Counted from the first letter of the stretch, positions 47,640 through 58,570 are shown. The stretch: DNA of 64,000 bases from Lota lota (GCA_026745465.1 JACYXH010000820.1:1-64000), one strand, 5' to 3'. Notes: generated from the sequence alone by a model not told the origin. Numbers and translations: made by a program.

Positions 47640-50513
47640 TTAGCTTGTCCCGTGCGCGCACTCACGTGCACTGAAAATTTCAGTAATGCACCAATCAACG
47701 TGGGCACCGCCTATATTCCCCACGGCACCTTGTATATAACGCGGCGCACAGCAGCGTTCGTTCTCCCCCTTTCTTTCAGCAATTGCTTGAACCAGTCATC
47801 TACCAGTCTACGACTTCGACCATATACGGATGAAGAAATGCAGCGGCGGCATGACGGGGCCGTTCCTCTGCGGGCTCTGTCACGCCACCGCTGGATTTCT
47901 TCATCGTAGATGGTCGAAGTAGTAGACTGGTAGATGACGGCCCCATCCCGCCCCCCGGCAGAGCCACGCCATTCGCTGATCAATTTACACGGTTCCCTGA
48001 TGGCGCCAGTAATGGTTTTTCACCGTCTTAGCAGGGTGGAGGGGTGGACCACAACACAGGCGGGAGGGATACCTCGCTTGCAGTCACCCCTACTAGCGCT
48101 CCTCTGTCCAGACGCCGTATGGCATCCGAACATAAAGATGCTGCCTCTCGACCGTCCCCAAAATCAGCTTGCCGCTTTGTGGGACAGATCGTGTGTCTGT
48201 GCCTCACAAAGCGCTGCGGATGTCAACAACATAACCTGCTCTGCTCTGTCTGTCAGCTGTGACAACCCGGCTCCAGCGCAGCGCCCCAGGCGGCGCAGGG
48301 GAACGGTGATAGATGGAGTTTACCACTGCTCTCCGGAGGATCGCACACTGGAGCTCATTATCGCTGATTGCACTCAACGTAATGGAAGACACCTGCGACG
48401 GAGGAGGAAAGAACGCCGATATACGCGGCACTCGGCGTGGCTTGAAAGGAGAGATCCCTCGGCAGCAACAGGGTGCGTGAACGTCTGACGACAGGGAGAC
48501 GAGGACCCCGCTTAAGTCGGCGAAAGACCGAGCGGATAAGAGGGGATCCCTCGGCCGCAGACCACGGAGAGCTGCGTGTGTTCGATGACCAAGAGACGAG
48601 AATACCGCTGGTAGTATCGACCCGCGAGAATAAACCAAGGGTACACGGTAACCCCCGACGGCCGTCTCTGAACTTCCTGGGAGAAGACGAGGCCAACGCG
48701 ACGGAGAGCGTTGTCGCCAATTAATGAACTTTTGATTTATGGTAGGCATGGCCTAACCAGTATTATTTATGGTTAAATTAATACGCCTTTGTGGCTTAAA
48801 CAGACTTCTGCCTTGTGTTCTCTGGGGGGAGACGACCACGTAGTTAAGCCGGGTTGCCACAAAGCCATGACAGTTAGAAAGGAGTAAAGTGGGCCTGACG
48901 ATGTGGAGAAGAGTCTCCTTCGTTTTCACTCCCACCGCAGCAGGACCCTGCCTCTTCGACGCCACCGATAGCAGCATCGCCAGGCAGTTTGGGGGACCAG
49001 GCCACAGAAGGACCGACCTGCTTTGCTTTTCTTCCCCCCCATAATATAAATATATATTTTATATAAAGTATATAAAGTATGGAAAGATATAAAGTCTGTT
49101 TGACTAAACGGCAGTACGTCTTTACACAGCTTTGCCTTGTGCTCCACGTGTAGAATTGTCACGCTCCCTCCCTTCAGCCTAGTGGTTGTGGGATGGCGTT
49201 TAGACCGTAGTATAGCCCGGGTTCGTCCGCCTCCATGCGGCGTCCCCGTGTGCTTCATGAGCGGACTGGGGACTCATCGCACATGTGTAGACCCCGACTT
49301 TTCCCCGCTTTCTCCCTACAGTCTTTTGGCTGTAAGGAGAAGGCGGAGCTGCCCTTACGCTCGATGCATGGTCCTCTATCGCGCCGTTGCTTAGGCCCGC
49401 CCTGCAATGGTTTCTCCACTTGCAGACGAGCAATTCCATCACACACGGTGTCAAGGCGCCTTCCAGCCAAGTGGTTGTGGGGCGGCATACTGTAGCCCGG
49501 GTTCGTCCGCTTCCATGTGGCGTTCCCCTGTGCTTCATGAGCGGGCTGGGCCATCGCACGTGGCCATTGATACGGCCTCGTGCGATGGCGGTAGGGCTTT
49601 TCTCAGCAGTTTGCTCGTCCTCTCTTCCAGCGCTACGCGTGTTGGCGAGAGTGACGCATTTACCAACATGGTTGGATAACACGCTGAGGTGGGGACATCC
49701 CATTCACTTTAAGCACCGTCCCCCACCCTTTATGGGGTTGGTGGAGACTAAGTTGTAGGACCCCGTTGCGAGCACGGCTCTAGCAGCTGACGTGGGTCGT
49801 CTCTTGGGAGACGAGCCCATTCTGGATCTTTGCGTTTTCAACAAATCAGTTGTGTGAGGGGGCGCTTGGTTCACATCCCTGGAACTCAAGGATGTTTACT
49901 TCCATGTCCCTATTCTCAAGGCTCACAGGAGATGTCCCTGCTTGCCTTCAAGTGCGTGGCGTATGTATAACAGTGCCTGCCATCCTGTTACTCTCTGGCC
50001 CTGAACACCTTCTCATAGTGTGTGTAGGTGGCACTGGGGCTGCTCAGGCACCAAGGGAATTAAAAAAATCTTGATGATCTACTTATTCTGAGCCACTCAG
50101 AGGAAGCTGTGAGAAGAGACACCATGACGGTCATCTCACTTCCTTGGGTTTCACCATCAACTGGGAAAAGAGCTCCCCGCTCCCCGGCCCAGCTAGTCTA
50201 CATGGGGCTTTGCCTAGACTCAGCCACGAAGACAGCGAGGCTCTCGCCTCCTCGGCGAGATGCAATCCTGTTGGCGCTCACCCGCTTTTATAGGAGTGTG
50301 ACCGCACTGTCTATCATGCACCTGCTGTGCATGAGCAGAGCCGTGGTTCCCCTGGGTCTGCTGTTTATGCGCAGACTACAGTGGTGGCTTGCTCGCAAGA
50401 GGTTGGATCCCAGGTGACGAAAGCTCAGGGTACTCTCAGTACCCCGCTCGGTGTCGCCAGACCTGGAATATTGGGGAAGCCCCTCTGCACTTCTCAAGGG
50501 GGTTCCCCTAGGC
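47640..50513 (+). mobile_element. DIRS-like tyrosine-recombinase retrotransposon, broken
   Basis: Plus-strand fossil. The 5' part (47.65-47.95 kb) has a TATA motif (gtatataacgcgg) and a long hairpin (listed separately). The middle (48.0-49.7 kb) is GC-rich with fragmentary Gag-like text and a direct duplication of ~105 bp (49165-49275 and 49459-49565). The 3' part carries DIRS-type reverse transcriptase and RNase H signatures: WFTSLELKDVYFHVPIL (~49.87 kb), then LVYMGLCLDSATKTARLSP and VPLGLLFMRRLQWWLARKRL (~50.2-50.4 kb). The recombinase and 3' terminal repeat are not seen. The hAT element begins at 50,514 and interrupts it. It is old, with many breaks. Confidence 0.8.
47795..47938. repeat. 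144-bp imperfect hairpin in the 5' part of the DIRS-like element
   Basis: Arms of about 55 bp: gtcatctaccagtctac, then gacttcgaccat, then gatgaagaaat, mirrored by atttcttcatc, atggtcgaag and gtagactggtagatgac. The loop holds a gcggcggcatgacggggccg segment, parts of which repeat just downstream of the hairpin. DIRS elements carry inverted and internal complementary sequences (established), but this hairpin may be an independent rearrangement. Confidence 0.75.
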
Positions 50514-51150
50514 CAGACCTGGGCATTGTACGGCCCCCGGGCCACATCCGGCCCTTTGCCTGTCCCTAACCGGCCTGCGTGAGGTCAATGGAAAGTTAGC
50601 AATCTAACGTAAATAAGTGTACATCATGCATGGAATACAACTGCATTGCTTTTATTTTGAAGGCGACTGTTTTTTGTTGTTGTTGTTGTTGTTGTTGTTT
50701 TGTGCGAGCATATGCAGCTTCTTCTGCTCTGGTTGCAAGTCGCAATTAACACCCCCGTGTTGGCGAGCCGCGAACTGAGCTCACGAGAGACATTAGCATG
50801 GACGTGAATGAGCTGTTATACCAAAAAAATATCAGCTAATGGGAAAACAAGAACGGTCGATACAGAGCGCCGAAGTTTTAACCAAACATGGAATTTTCTC
50901 TGGGCATTCTAATATGCCCAGAGAAAAAATAGGTGTTTGAGGATGTGCCGCTTTCCAGGCGAACCGTAACGAGAAGGATTGAGGACATCACGGGAAACCT
51001 GGAGATTCAGCTGCAAAGCAAAGCAGACAATTTTGAACTTTTCTCCTTGGCTCTGGACGAGAGCTGTGATGTCCGCGACACAGCCCAGTTACTCATTTTT
51101 GTATGTGGGATAACGAAAGACTTTGAGATAACGGAGTAGCTGGTGTTACA
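50514..51150 (+). mobile_element. hAT (Charlie-like) transposon, internally deleted
   Basis: It begins with cagacctgggcattg and cggcccccgggccacat, the classic Charlie-type hAT end. The transposase start MDVNELLYQKNIS with RTVDTERRSFNQTW lies at 50,798-50,890 and contains an in-frame stop soon after the start. A later part (about 50,933-51,139) reads VPLSRRTVTRRIEDITGNLE and FSLALDESCDVRDTAQLLIF, matching the GTF2IRD2/ZBED-type hAT domain. The BED finger and intervening residues are missing, replaced by a small hairpin (50894-50927). The fold-back palindrome starts right after an in-frame stop at about 51,138, so the catalytic remainder and the 3' end are absent. It is non-autonomous. Confidence 0.85.
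50894..50927. repeat. 14-bp-arm hairpin at the hAT deletion point
   Basis: Arms ttttctctgggcat and atgcccagagaaaa around a 6-nt loop, located where the middle of the hAT transposase is missing. It looks like a template-switch scar at a deletion junction (inference). Confidence 0.7.
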
Positions 51151-51166
51151 CCGTATTCTGTGACCC

Positions 51167-53304
51167 ACCGTATTCTGTGACCCCAGGGGTCGCTGTTGCA
51201 CATTTTCTGCAACATGCACGAGTTTGAAGGCATGAAGTTGTTCATGTGCGGAAACATGCACGAGCTTAAAACTAAACATCGTATCGCCATCGCGCACTCA
51301 GGATGGGTTAGTTCGTTTTGTAAAACCCGTTGACTAGATGAAGCAAAGCGGTTGATTTGGCTCTGTGGTGACACGATGATGACGGGTCTTTCTTTCTTGA
51401 CACAAACGTGAATATAGAAACGGTGTTGGTCAATTCTAAACAGCATTTTACACAGTAGCCTATAGTAGGAAATACTCAAAGGTAAATCAACGTAATTAAA
51501 CACTGACTGTTGCTTCTTATGGGGAAAGAAGCAACGGTGGTGGACCGTAGTAAACGCCCCATCCATAGTATGTGTCTGTAAAATGCTAATCAAATCAAAT
51601 GTTTTTATTAAGCACATTTAATTACAAGGGGATGGGGGAGAGATCTTTCTTCATTACGAGCCCCTCTCTGATTGCTCAAACTGTGGTTATGTTTTTGTTA
51701 TAATGCCCACCGTTTTTTTATTACTGCAGTTTATGAAATAAACTATGAACTAATGCCTGTATGGGCGTGAAGTGTGCGTGATTGCAGTGACTTGGGTGGA
51801 TTTGCAGCGTAAGGGTGATTTTAGTGACCCAAGAGCACAATTTTCAAAAAGCAGACAGTATTGCGCCGAGTATGGTGGCCACTGAAGAGGCAGTAGCCTA
51901 TAGTTCCAGTGGAAGCACGGCGGGACGAAGCACCTGACAGCAACCCGTTTTTCATTTGTCATCCTGTAGAATTATTCATGTTTGCGATCATCACAGAGTT
52001 CACACGCAACAGGAAACCATCCACGATAGGTCACAATCCAGCAGCTGGCCGTCGTATTCTGTGACCCCACTCTAAATGCGGAAAAAAGTACTTAAACCCC
52101 AACCAAATGTTTTCAGGTCATTTTATGCATCCATTGTATGATTTTTTTTAAATACACGTTTTTATACAAGTGTTTATACAATTAACATTAACACAGGTTT
52201 TTTAAGAATGTTGAGCCTGGGGGCAAGCAGGACAGCTGTCCTCGGTCTAGTCTCCCAACACAACCCTCGTGGTACCACTGGGGTTAGGGTTAAAACTTAA
52301 AAGGGTTTAAACTTGTATTAAAAAATAATAATACAATGGATGCATAAAATGACCTTAAAACATTTGGTTGGGGTTTGACTCCTTTACTTTCGTATTTACA
52401 GTGGGGTCACAGAATACGACGGCGAGCTATCATGGATTGTGACCTATCGTGGAATGTTTCCTGTTGTGTGTGAACTCTGTGATGATCGCAGACATGAATA
52501 ATTATACAGGATGACAAATGAAAAACAGGTTGCTGTCGGGTGCTTCGTCCCGCCGTGCTTCCACTGGAACTATAGGCTACTGCCTCTTCAGTGGCCACCA
52601 TACTCGGCGCAATACTGTCGGCTTTTTGAAAATTGTGCTCTTAGGTCACTAAAATCACCCGTAAGCTGCAAATCCACCTAAGTCACTGCAATCACGCACA
52701 CTTCACGCCCATACAGGCATTAGTTCATAGTTTATTTCATATACTGCAGTAATCAAAAAACGGTGGGCATTATAACAAAAACAACCACAGTTTGAGCAAT
52801 CAGAGAGGGGCTCGTAATGAAGAAAGATCTCTCCCCCATCCCCTTGTAATTAAATGTGCTTTATAAATACATTTGATTTGATTAGCATTTTACAGACACA
52901 TACTATGGATGGGGCGTTTACTACGATCCACCAACGTTGCTTCTTTCCCCATAAGAAGCAACAATCAGCGTTTAATTACGTTGATTTACCTTTGAGTATT
53001 TCCTACTATAGGCTACTGTGTAAAATGCTGTTTAGAATTGACCAACACCGTTTCTATATTCACGTTTGCATCAAGAAAGAAGGACCCGTCATCATCATGC
53101 CACCACAGAGCCAAATCAACCGCTTTGCTTCATCCACTCAATGGGCTATACAAAACGAACTAACCCATCCCGAGTGAGCGATGGCGATACGATGTTTACT
53201 TTGAAGCTCGTGCATGTTTCCGCACATGAACGACTTTATGCCTTCAAACTCGTGCATGTTGCAGAAAATGTGCAACAGCGACCCCTGGGGTCACAGAATA
53301 CGGT
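51167..53304. repeat. 2.1-kb near-perfect inverted repeat (fold-back element)
   Basis: Two arms of about 1.0 kb each in inverted orientation around a spacer of roughly 100 bp (about 52,195-52,300). The left end reads accgtattctgtgacccc and the right end ggggtcacagaatacggt. Matching internal landmarks include the caacatgcacgag blocks (51.21 and 53.25 kb), gcacatttaattacaagggg (about 51,612) against ccccttgtaattaaatgtgc (about 52,841), and ataccctatagt-like segments. Arm identity is about 95 percent by eye. The end motif recurs internally as a second inverted pair at 52048-52423, giving a nested structure, and a partial extra copy of the end lies just outside at 51,151-51,166. Both arms carry the same ~107-codon frame (MDGAFTT.. 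region), which I regard as non-coding. No transposase is present, so it is presumably mobilised or generated in trans. Confidence 0.9.
52048..52423. repeat. Inner inverted pair nested in the fold-back palindrome
   Basis: gccgtcgtattctgtgaccc at the left and its complement gggtcacagaatacgacggc at the right bound the central 376 bp. The motif shares tattctgtgacccc with the outer ends. The central part includes a ggggttagggtt stretch. Confidence 0.8.
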
Positions 53305-54741
53305 TCTCCCTTGCGTTGTTGTTCGTCATCATGATGCAGCCGTCCTCATTAATATGTATGATGCCTTGATTCAAGGTCCTTTATTGGCCACAACCAACAA
53401 CGCGTCATTTTTTGTTACGCTAAAGTGCCAATTTTGGTTAGGTTAACGCAACCAAAATCGACGTGTTAACATGATATTTCTTAGACGTTTTTGCGCTAAT
53501 GGCCTTCCATAATTTTTGGGGCAGTTAGGAAAGGTTTCTTGACGTCGGTTTCTGACTCAATGTCGTTATTCCGACGTTGTTTATCTAACCGACATGATAT
53601 CGACGACCCACGATTGCTATGTTTTGCGTGGAAAAGCTGTGCTTATTGCATGAATAACAATTGAAACCTAACCTAGTAGTAACCTGTCGTGTTTAATTAT
53701 ATTTAAATCGTACCCTGATAGCCTGCTCACGGCGATCGTGGAGGTCGACAGGACGTCGATTTCTGGGGTTGATGGGCAAAGTCTTCATATCAAAGACTTT
53801 GATATTACCATTATACCAGAATACTAAATCTGCCAATTAACTTGAAACTTACTCTATAATATACACAATCTTTGCAAGTTCTAATGAGAATATATCGGAT
53901 TATAATGCAGTGTTAACCCACACAGTAAACCGGCGCAAAAAGTAGTACATGGTCAGCAGTTCAAGTAAAGAAACAATTGCTGCTACTGCTTCTGCAGTGG
54001 TGGCTTAGTTTCTTCTTTCTTCTTAGTAGGGAAGTGATCTGTCAAAGAACATCCTTTGAATCTGGAAGTGACAACCGACTTCCACAACCTTTGTCAAAAT
54101 GTTGATAGTTATGTTGTGTTTAACATTTTGCCAATTGTGGGTCGGGTAGGTCATGTTATAACACCTCTTTGTCCAATCTCATTGCAGAACACTTATTGCA
54201 CCACGCGCTCATTTACATAAAGTTAACTGAAGTTCAACGTCCCACCCCTTCAACACAGTTGAGGAAAATTGGGAAAGATCATATCCAAAAGTAGCACCGA
54301 CTGCTATAAATATTCATGATCAATACATATTACAGATAGTGATAATTATACATCAATAAATGTAGTTTATCACTATTGATGCAAGACGCGGACTGTGTGT
54401 TAAGAAACATAATCAAGCTATCAAGCAACTCCGCCATGTCCTATAACATGTACAGTGGTGTCCTGCAATTCCAGGTGGCACTGCGATGTCATGAACAAAC
54501 TGGTTGGCTCACAAAAACAGAATTGTTTTGGAAATACTGGTATTGTTTTTGTCCCAGCAATTAAATGGCATAGATTAGTATGTTAAAGATCATCTAAGAC
54601 ATATTACCACATAATTCTTTTTTATTAAGGTTCACTACCCCTTTAAGCCACGTAGCTATGGAATGTAAATAAATTACCAACCTGAATATCCCAGTGTGTT
54701 TTGCACCCTGCTCTGGATCAGCAGGTAGCTGCGTGGGTTCT
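53305..54741. other. Gene-free spacer
   Basis: No convincing gene. It begins with a stretch rich in cgacg/gacgt words and the ggcagttaggaaaggtt repeat (near 53,521) also present at 47.59 kb. The rest is AT-rich with only short chance frames (for example 54,376-54,564). Confidence 0.6.
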
Positions 54742-54799
54742 CGTGATCTCTTATCTCTCCTCAGCTGCCAGATGGCAGCTGAGGAGAGATAAGATCACG
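54742..54799. repeat. 58-nt hairpin with perfect 20-bp arms
   Basis: Arms ttatctctcctcagctgcca (54751-54770) and tggcagctgaggagagataa (54773-54792) around a 2-nt loop, extended by cgtgatc/gatcacg after a 2-nt bulge. It may be the core of a small MITE or a local inverted duplication. The loop is too short for a typical microRNA precursor. Confidence 0.85.
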
Positions 54800-55126
54800 T
54801 GACTGGACATATAGTTGACAAACAGAATGATGAGTGTGTGTAGCTTCGTCAAAGATGAACAATGACCAGCCTGTTGCTTTGCTGTGTAGGTCTGAACGGG
54901 AACAGAGAGCTGACATGAGTTTGAAATTCACAATAAGAAACACATTTTACAATTACAATGAAGGTGTTTATCATGTTATTTCATAGTGGAAACAATGAAT
55001 ACATGGATTGAGACGAACATGAGACGCTTGGACACATTTACAGTATGTTGGAGACATTATGTATACACTAGCTTCATGCAAAACAAACACATCCAACCAA
55101 ATGGAATCAGTCAGGTTACAAACCGG

Positions 55127-55128
<2 letters not shown>

Positions 55129-55212
<84 letters not shown>
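55129..55212. repeat. (CA)n microsatellite
   Basis: About 42 uninterrupted CA units. Long frames across it on both strands are artefacts of the repeat. Confidence 0.98.
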
Positions 55213-55216
<4 letters not shown>

Positions 55217-56055
55217 TACACAAACTTTCACATGTGTATTATGCCCTGTGGGTGTGTTGTATAGCACACAATCTGACATCACTCTGAATTTCCATGCCCT
55301 TGTTGTATATATTGTATTTGTTTTAATTATCTGGACTTCTGTTTTTTACACTATTGTTCCTCCATCTAATAACTATTTTCTGTAGGGTTAAGATTGTTGG
55401 TCACAAAACAATCACATTAACTATGTGGTCCATGTTTGTCACAAACATAACTATTTTGTTGCAGGTATATATTTAAAAGTGAAGACTACAGGCCCACACA
55501 GAGAACAATGAGGAAATCCTTAAATCCCCTTGAAGAACGCTCTTTACCACAGCTAACAGGATACAGCCATTCAGAAAAATGAAAACATTTGCATTTACAT
55601 AATTTATTACATTTCTGGTCTGACTATTGCATTGACCCAAACCTGCACCTTAACGGTTTCACTCATCACTTTTGTTCAAATTATTGGTTATATAAATAAA
55701 AAATCCCCCTTAGTACCCCACAGGACAAATTGATGTTTTAGAGAGATTATATGTCAGGATTAATGGATCTTTACATGGAAGGGCTTTACACTTCATCTAA
55801 CAATTTTGTATAAAAAGTTACGTAGTTTGAGGTTTAAACCCAAATCATTATTTTATGTATGTTTTCTTAACACAGTTTTATTATTTTATCTGATCACTGT
55901 GATACAAATTAAAAAAGTGCATAGAGACAAAGAGACCAATCCATTTAAACAGAATCCTTTGAGTCTCCTAATTCAGTGTGTTAATATAACGTTCAGCTTG
56001 CCTATAGTACCAACATTGATCTGCATGAATTCTGCCGCAAGCCCACCTGCCCCTT
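55213..56055. other. 3' flank of the muscarinic receptor gene
   Basis: AT-rich sequence without another gene. On the receptor strand an AATAAA-type signal is present at about 55,876-55,881, roughly 175 bp after the stop codon. It is the nearest plausible polyadenylation signal; the 3' UTR may be longer. Confidence 0.5.
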
Positions 56056-57961
56056 TCATCGAGCTGAGCTCAGGTTCTTGTACTGGCAGATAAGCAGGTG
56101 CTTGAAGGTGTTCTTGAAGGTGGTGTTGCACAGGGCGTAGCAAGCGGGGTTGATGGTGCTGTTGATGTAGCACAACCAATAGCCGATTGTCCACAGAGAG
56201 TTGGGGATGCAGGTGGAACAGAAGGTGTTGATGAGGACCATGACGTTGTATGGCGTCCAGGTGGCCACGAACACCACCAGAATGGCCATGATGGTCCGTG
56301 TCACCTTCCTCTCCCGGGAGGAAGTGCACCTCTTGGTGGACTTTACCTCCAGGCTACGTTTGGCCGCCTGCAATGAAAGATGATGCAATTTCTGAAACAT
56401 CACGCACACACCTGCTCTTTACCAGTTCCCCTCTGAGATCAATAAAATACTTCTGGAAGATATAGAGTAGAATATTATCATTATTAGATCTGTTTTTCTA
56501 CATTTTATGCAGGCTTTTGTGTATTTGATCATATTCGGGAAACTTCTCATGTAGTGTGTCCATGCAAGTTTGTTACCTTAAACAGACTTCTTGAAACCAG
56601 GTTCTGTTTTTCAGCCACTGGGCTGGGTTCTGGGCAGGGTTTGGACTGACTCCTGGTCGGACTTTTGAAACAGGAGAGCTTGGCACCAAATCCGTTGGCC
56701 CCTCTGATTGATGTGTTTGGCCTTTGGCTTGACCTCTCACTTTTCAGCCTATTCTCTGAAAGTTCACTAGGAGCGGACCACTTATCTTCCTGTTCCTGTC
56801 GTGCAGGACCACCACCAACCAATTTCCTCTCCGCGGTTGAACTGTTTTTTTCCAACCTCCCATTTAGTGGATATGACACACTCAGTCTAGCAGTCCTGCT
56901 GTGGCAATCATTGTGCTGGTCCCCCTCCCCTTCCTCCTGGCTCTGAGAAGGACCCTCGCCTAGGTTGGCCATGGAAGTCTTCCTGCTGCTCCTCTTGACG
57001 CGGCTGCGGCTCGCCTTGGAGATCCGCCAGTAGAGGGCAATCATGATGACCACCGGCAGGTAGAAGGCAGCGATGGCCGTGCCAAAGGTCACGGCGGCGT
57101 TTGAAAAGAACTGGATGTAGCACTCCCCTTGCGGCACTGTGCGCCCACCCACAATGAACTGCCAAAACAAGATGGCCGGTGCCCAGAGGATGAAGGACAG
57201 GACCCAAGCTGTGGCAATCATCAAGCCCGCCATCTTAGTGCTGCGATGCACGGGGTAGCTGAGTGGTTTGGTGATGCAGAAGTAGCGGTCAAAGCTGATG
57301 ATGAGGAGGTTCATGACCGAGGCATTGCTCACGACGTAGTCCACAGCCAACCACAGATCACACACCACGGCACCCAAGGGCCAGTAACCAATCACGACGT
57401 ACACAGTGTACAGGTTCATGGAGCACACGCCAATGATGAGATCTGCACAGGCCAGGCTGAACAGGAAGTAGTTGTTGACGGTCTGTAGGTTTCTGTTGAC
57501 CTTTAGAACACAAATCAAAACCAAAAATGAGCATAGATCTTTCAGTTCTAAAACATCATCATCTTGAAACAAAGGATTGTACATTTTGTATGACCACAGA
57601 TTTGATTTTACTGTACTACCCATTTATCAGAGTCCTTAGAATCCCGGCACTCAACTGTTTCACTGCACTATGTACATACATACATCACCTGCCTTCTTTG
57701 TATCATGCTTGTACTGTGCATTGAGAGTCAAATTCAATTTAATCTAATCAGATTAAGATTATAAACACATACACACACCTTTATCGAGAGCATGACCAGA
57801 ATGTTTCCGATGACGGTGACCAGACTGAGGGAGCCAGCCACCAGGATGATCAGGGTCTTCTCCAGGGTGCTGTAGGGCTCCAGGAGAGGGTTGGTGCTGA
57901 CCACATCACCACCACCACCGCCGCTCACATTGTGAGGATTGGATTGGTTAAAACTCTCCAT
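56056..57961 (-). CDS. Muscarinic acetylcholine receptor M2 (three coding exons)
   Basis: Class A GPCR for acetylcholine in the plasma membrane; M2/M4 types couple to Gi/o to lower cAMP and open GIRK channels (established). Coding exons on the minus strand are 57779-57961 (61 codons), 56577-57500 (308 codons) and 56056-56367 (103 codons plus stop), all joined in phase 0 with GT-AG introns of 278 and 209 bp. The 472-residue product compares with 466 for human M2. N-terminal sequons are NQS (5) and NVS (11). Visible key residues: D81 (2.50), D115 (amine-binding, 3.32), DRY 132-134, C108-C188 disulfide, N410 (6.52), tyrosine-lid Y432/Y436, NPACY 442-446. The long third intracellular loop carries the second intron (after residue 369). 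ECL2 text [16 protein letters not shown]2 YPVHRSTKM and TM7 WTIGYWLCY favour M2 over M4. Mammalian CHRM2 has an uninterrupted coding exon; one teleost chrm2 duplicate gained introns, so this is probably that copy (chrm2b by my recollection). Confidence 0.95.
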
Positions 57962-58486
57962 GCTTGAATCTGGTCTGTTTTGGTTGTCTCTCTCTTTGTC
58001 GCTCAGTATTTCTCACAGCAAAATCAGATATGTGAGACACTCCTGGTTGTACGGAAGACAGTCAAGAAAGAGGGAAGTGTGAGCGATGTTTCTTTTCCAA
58101 GTGCTTGATTAAAATGAATGGTGTTGCCTCCGGTATTTCCAGTACAACTGGATATCCAGGGCAGCAGGCGGTTTGATTGGTGATGGTCAATCTACTGACT
58201 TTAACAACACAGTGGTGTAGTAACACCACTTGGCTGAAACATTATACCTGCCATCTCGTCAAACCTGACTTACTGACATAAACGGACACATTTTTCAGTT
58301 AGACCTAGTATAAATATTTGCTAACTTTACTAAACAGGGTACTGGTATTCGTCTAATGGCTCAAATGTCTATTTTCTTCAGCTTGTCTTATCATGGTTGT
58401 GGGTGATGTTTATCTGACCTGCAGGGTAAAATGTAATGTAAGAAGTCTGCTCCAGTTACATCACACGCTACTGGGTGACCTTCAAG

Positions 58487-58490
<4 letters not shown>
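57962..58490. other. 5' flank of the receptor gene
   Basis: About 530 bp upstream of the initiator ATG (context tcaagcatgg on the coding strand). It should hold 5' UTR or an upstream intron; I saw no additional coding exon or unambiguous promoter. Confidence 0.5.

Positions 58491-58568
<78 letters not shown>
58491..58568. repeat. (TG)n microsatellite
   Basis: About 39 TG units without interruption, roughly 0.5 kb upstream of the receptor start codon. Z-DNA-forming potential is a property of such repeats (established). Confidence 0.98.

Positions 58569-58570
<2 letters not shown>

Noticed and set aside
47934-48749. Overlapping 120-184-codon frames on both strands at 48 kb
   Set aside because: GC-rich DIRS-like Gag-region sequence open in several frames at once; I could not single out a real one, and the element is a broken fossil.
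51093-53177. Two matching ~107-174-codon frames in the fold-back palindrome
   Set aside because: They are the same arm sequence seen twice in inverted orientation, with no recognisable domain. Duplication alone explains the shared frame.
54742-54799. microRNA precursor
   Set aside because: Perfect pairing right up to a 2-nt loop and a short stem are not typical of a pre-miRNA; a MITE or inverted duplication is more likely.
55059-55385. His/Thr-rich proteins around 55.0-55.4 kb
   Set aside because: Direct translations of the (CA)n microsatellite.
56056-57961. Muscarinic M4 (chrm4) rather than M2
   Set aside because: Teleost chrm4 genes also have introns and a few residues are M4-like (MLSIK, TWTPYN, CQYKN). 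However, ECL2 [16 protein letters not shown]2 [15 protein letters not shown] context VVIGYW and LINTFC/WTIGYW match M2 better.
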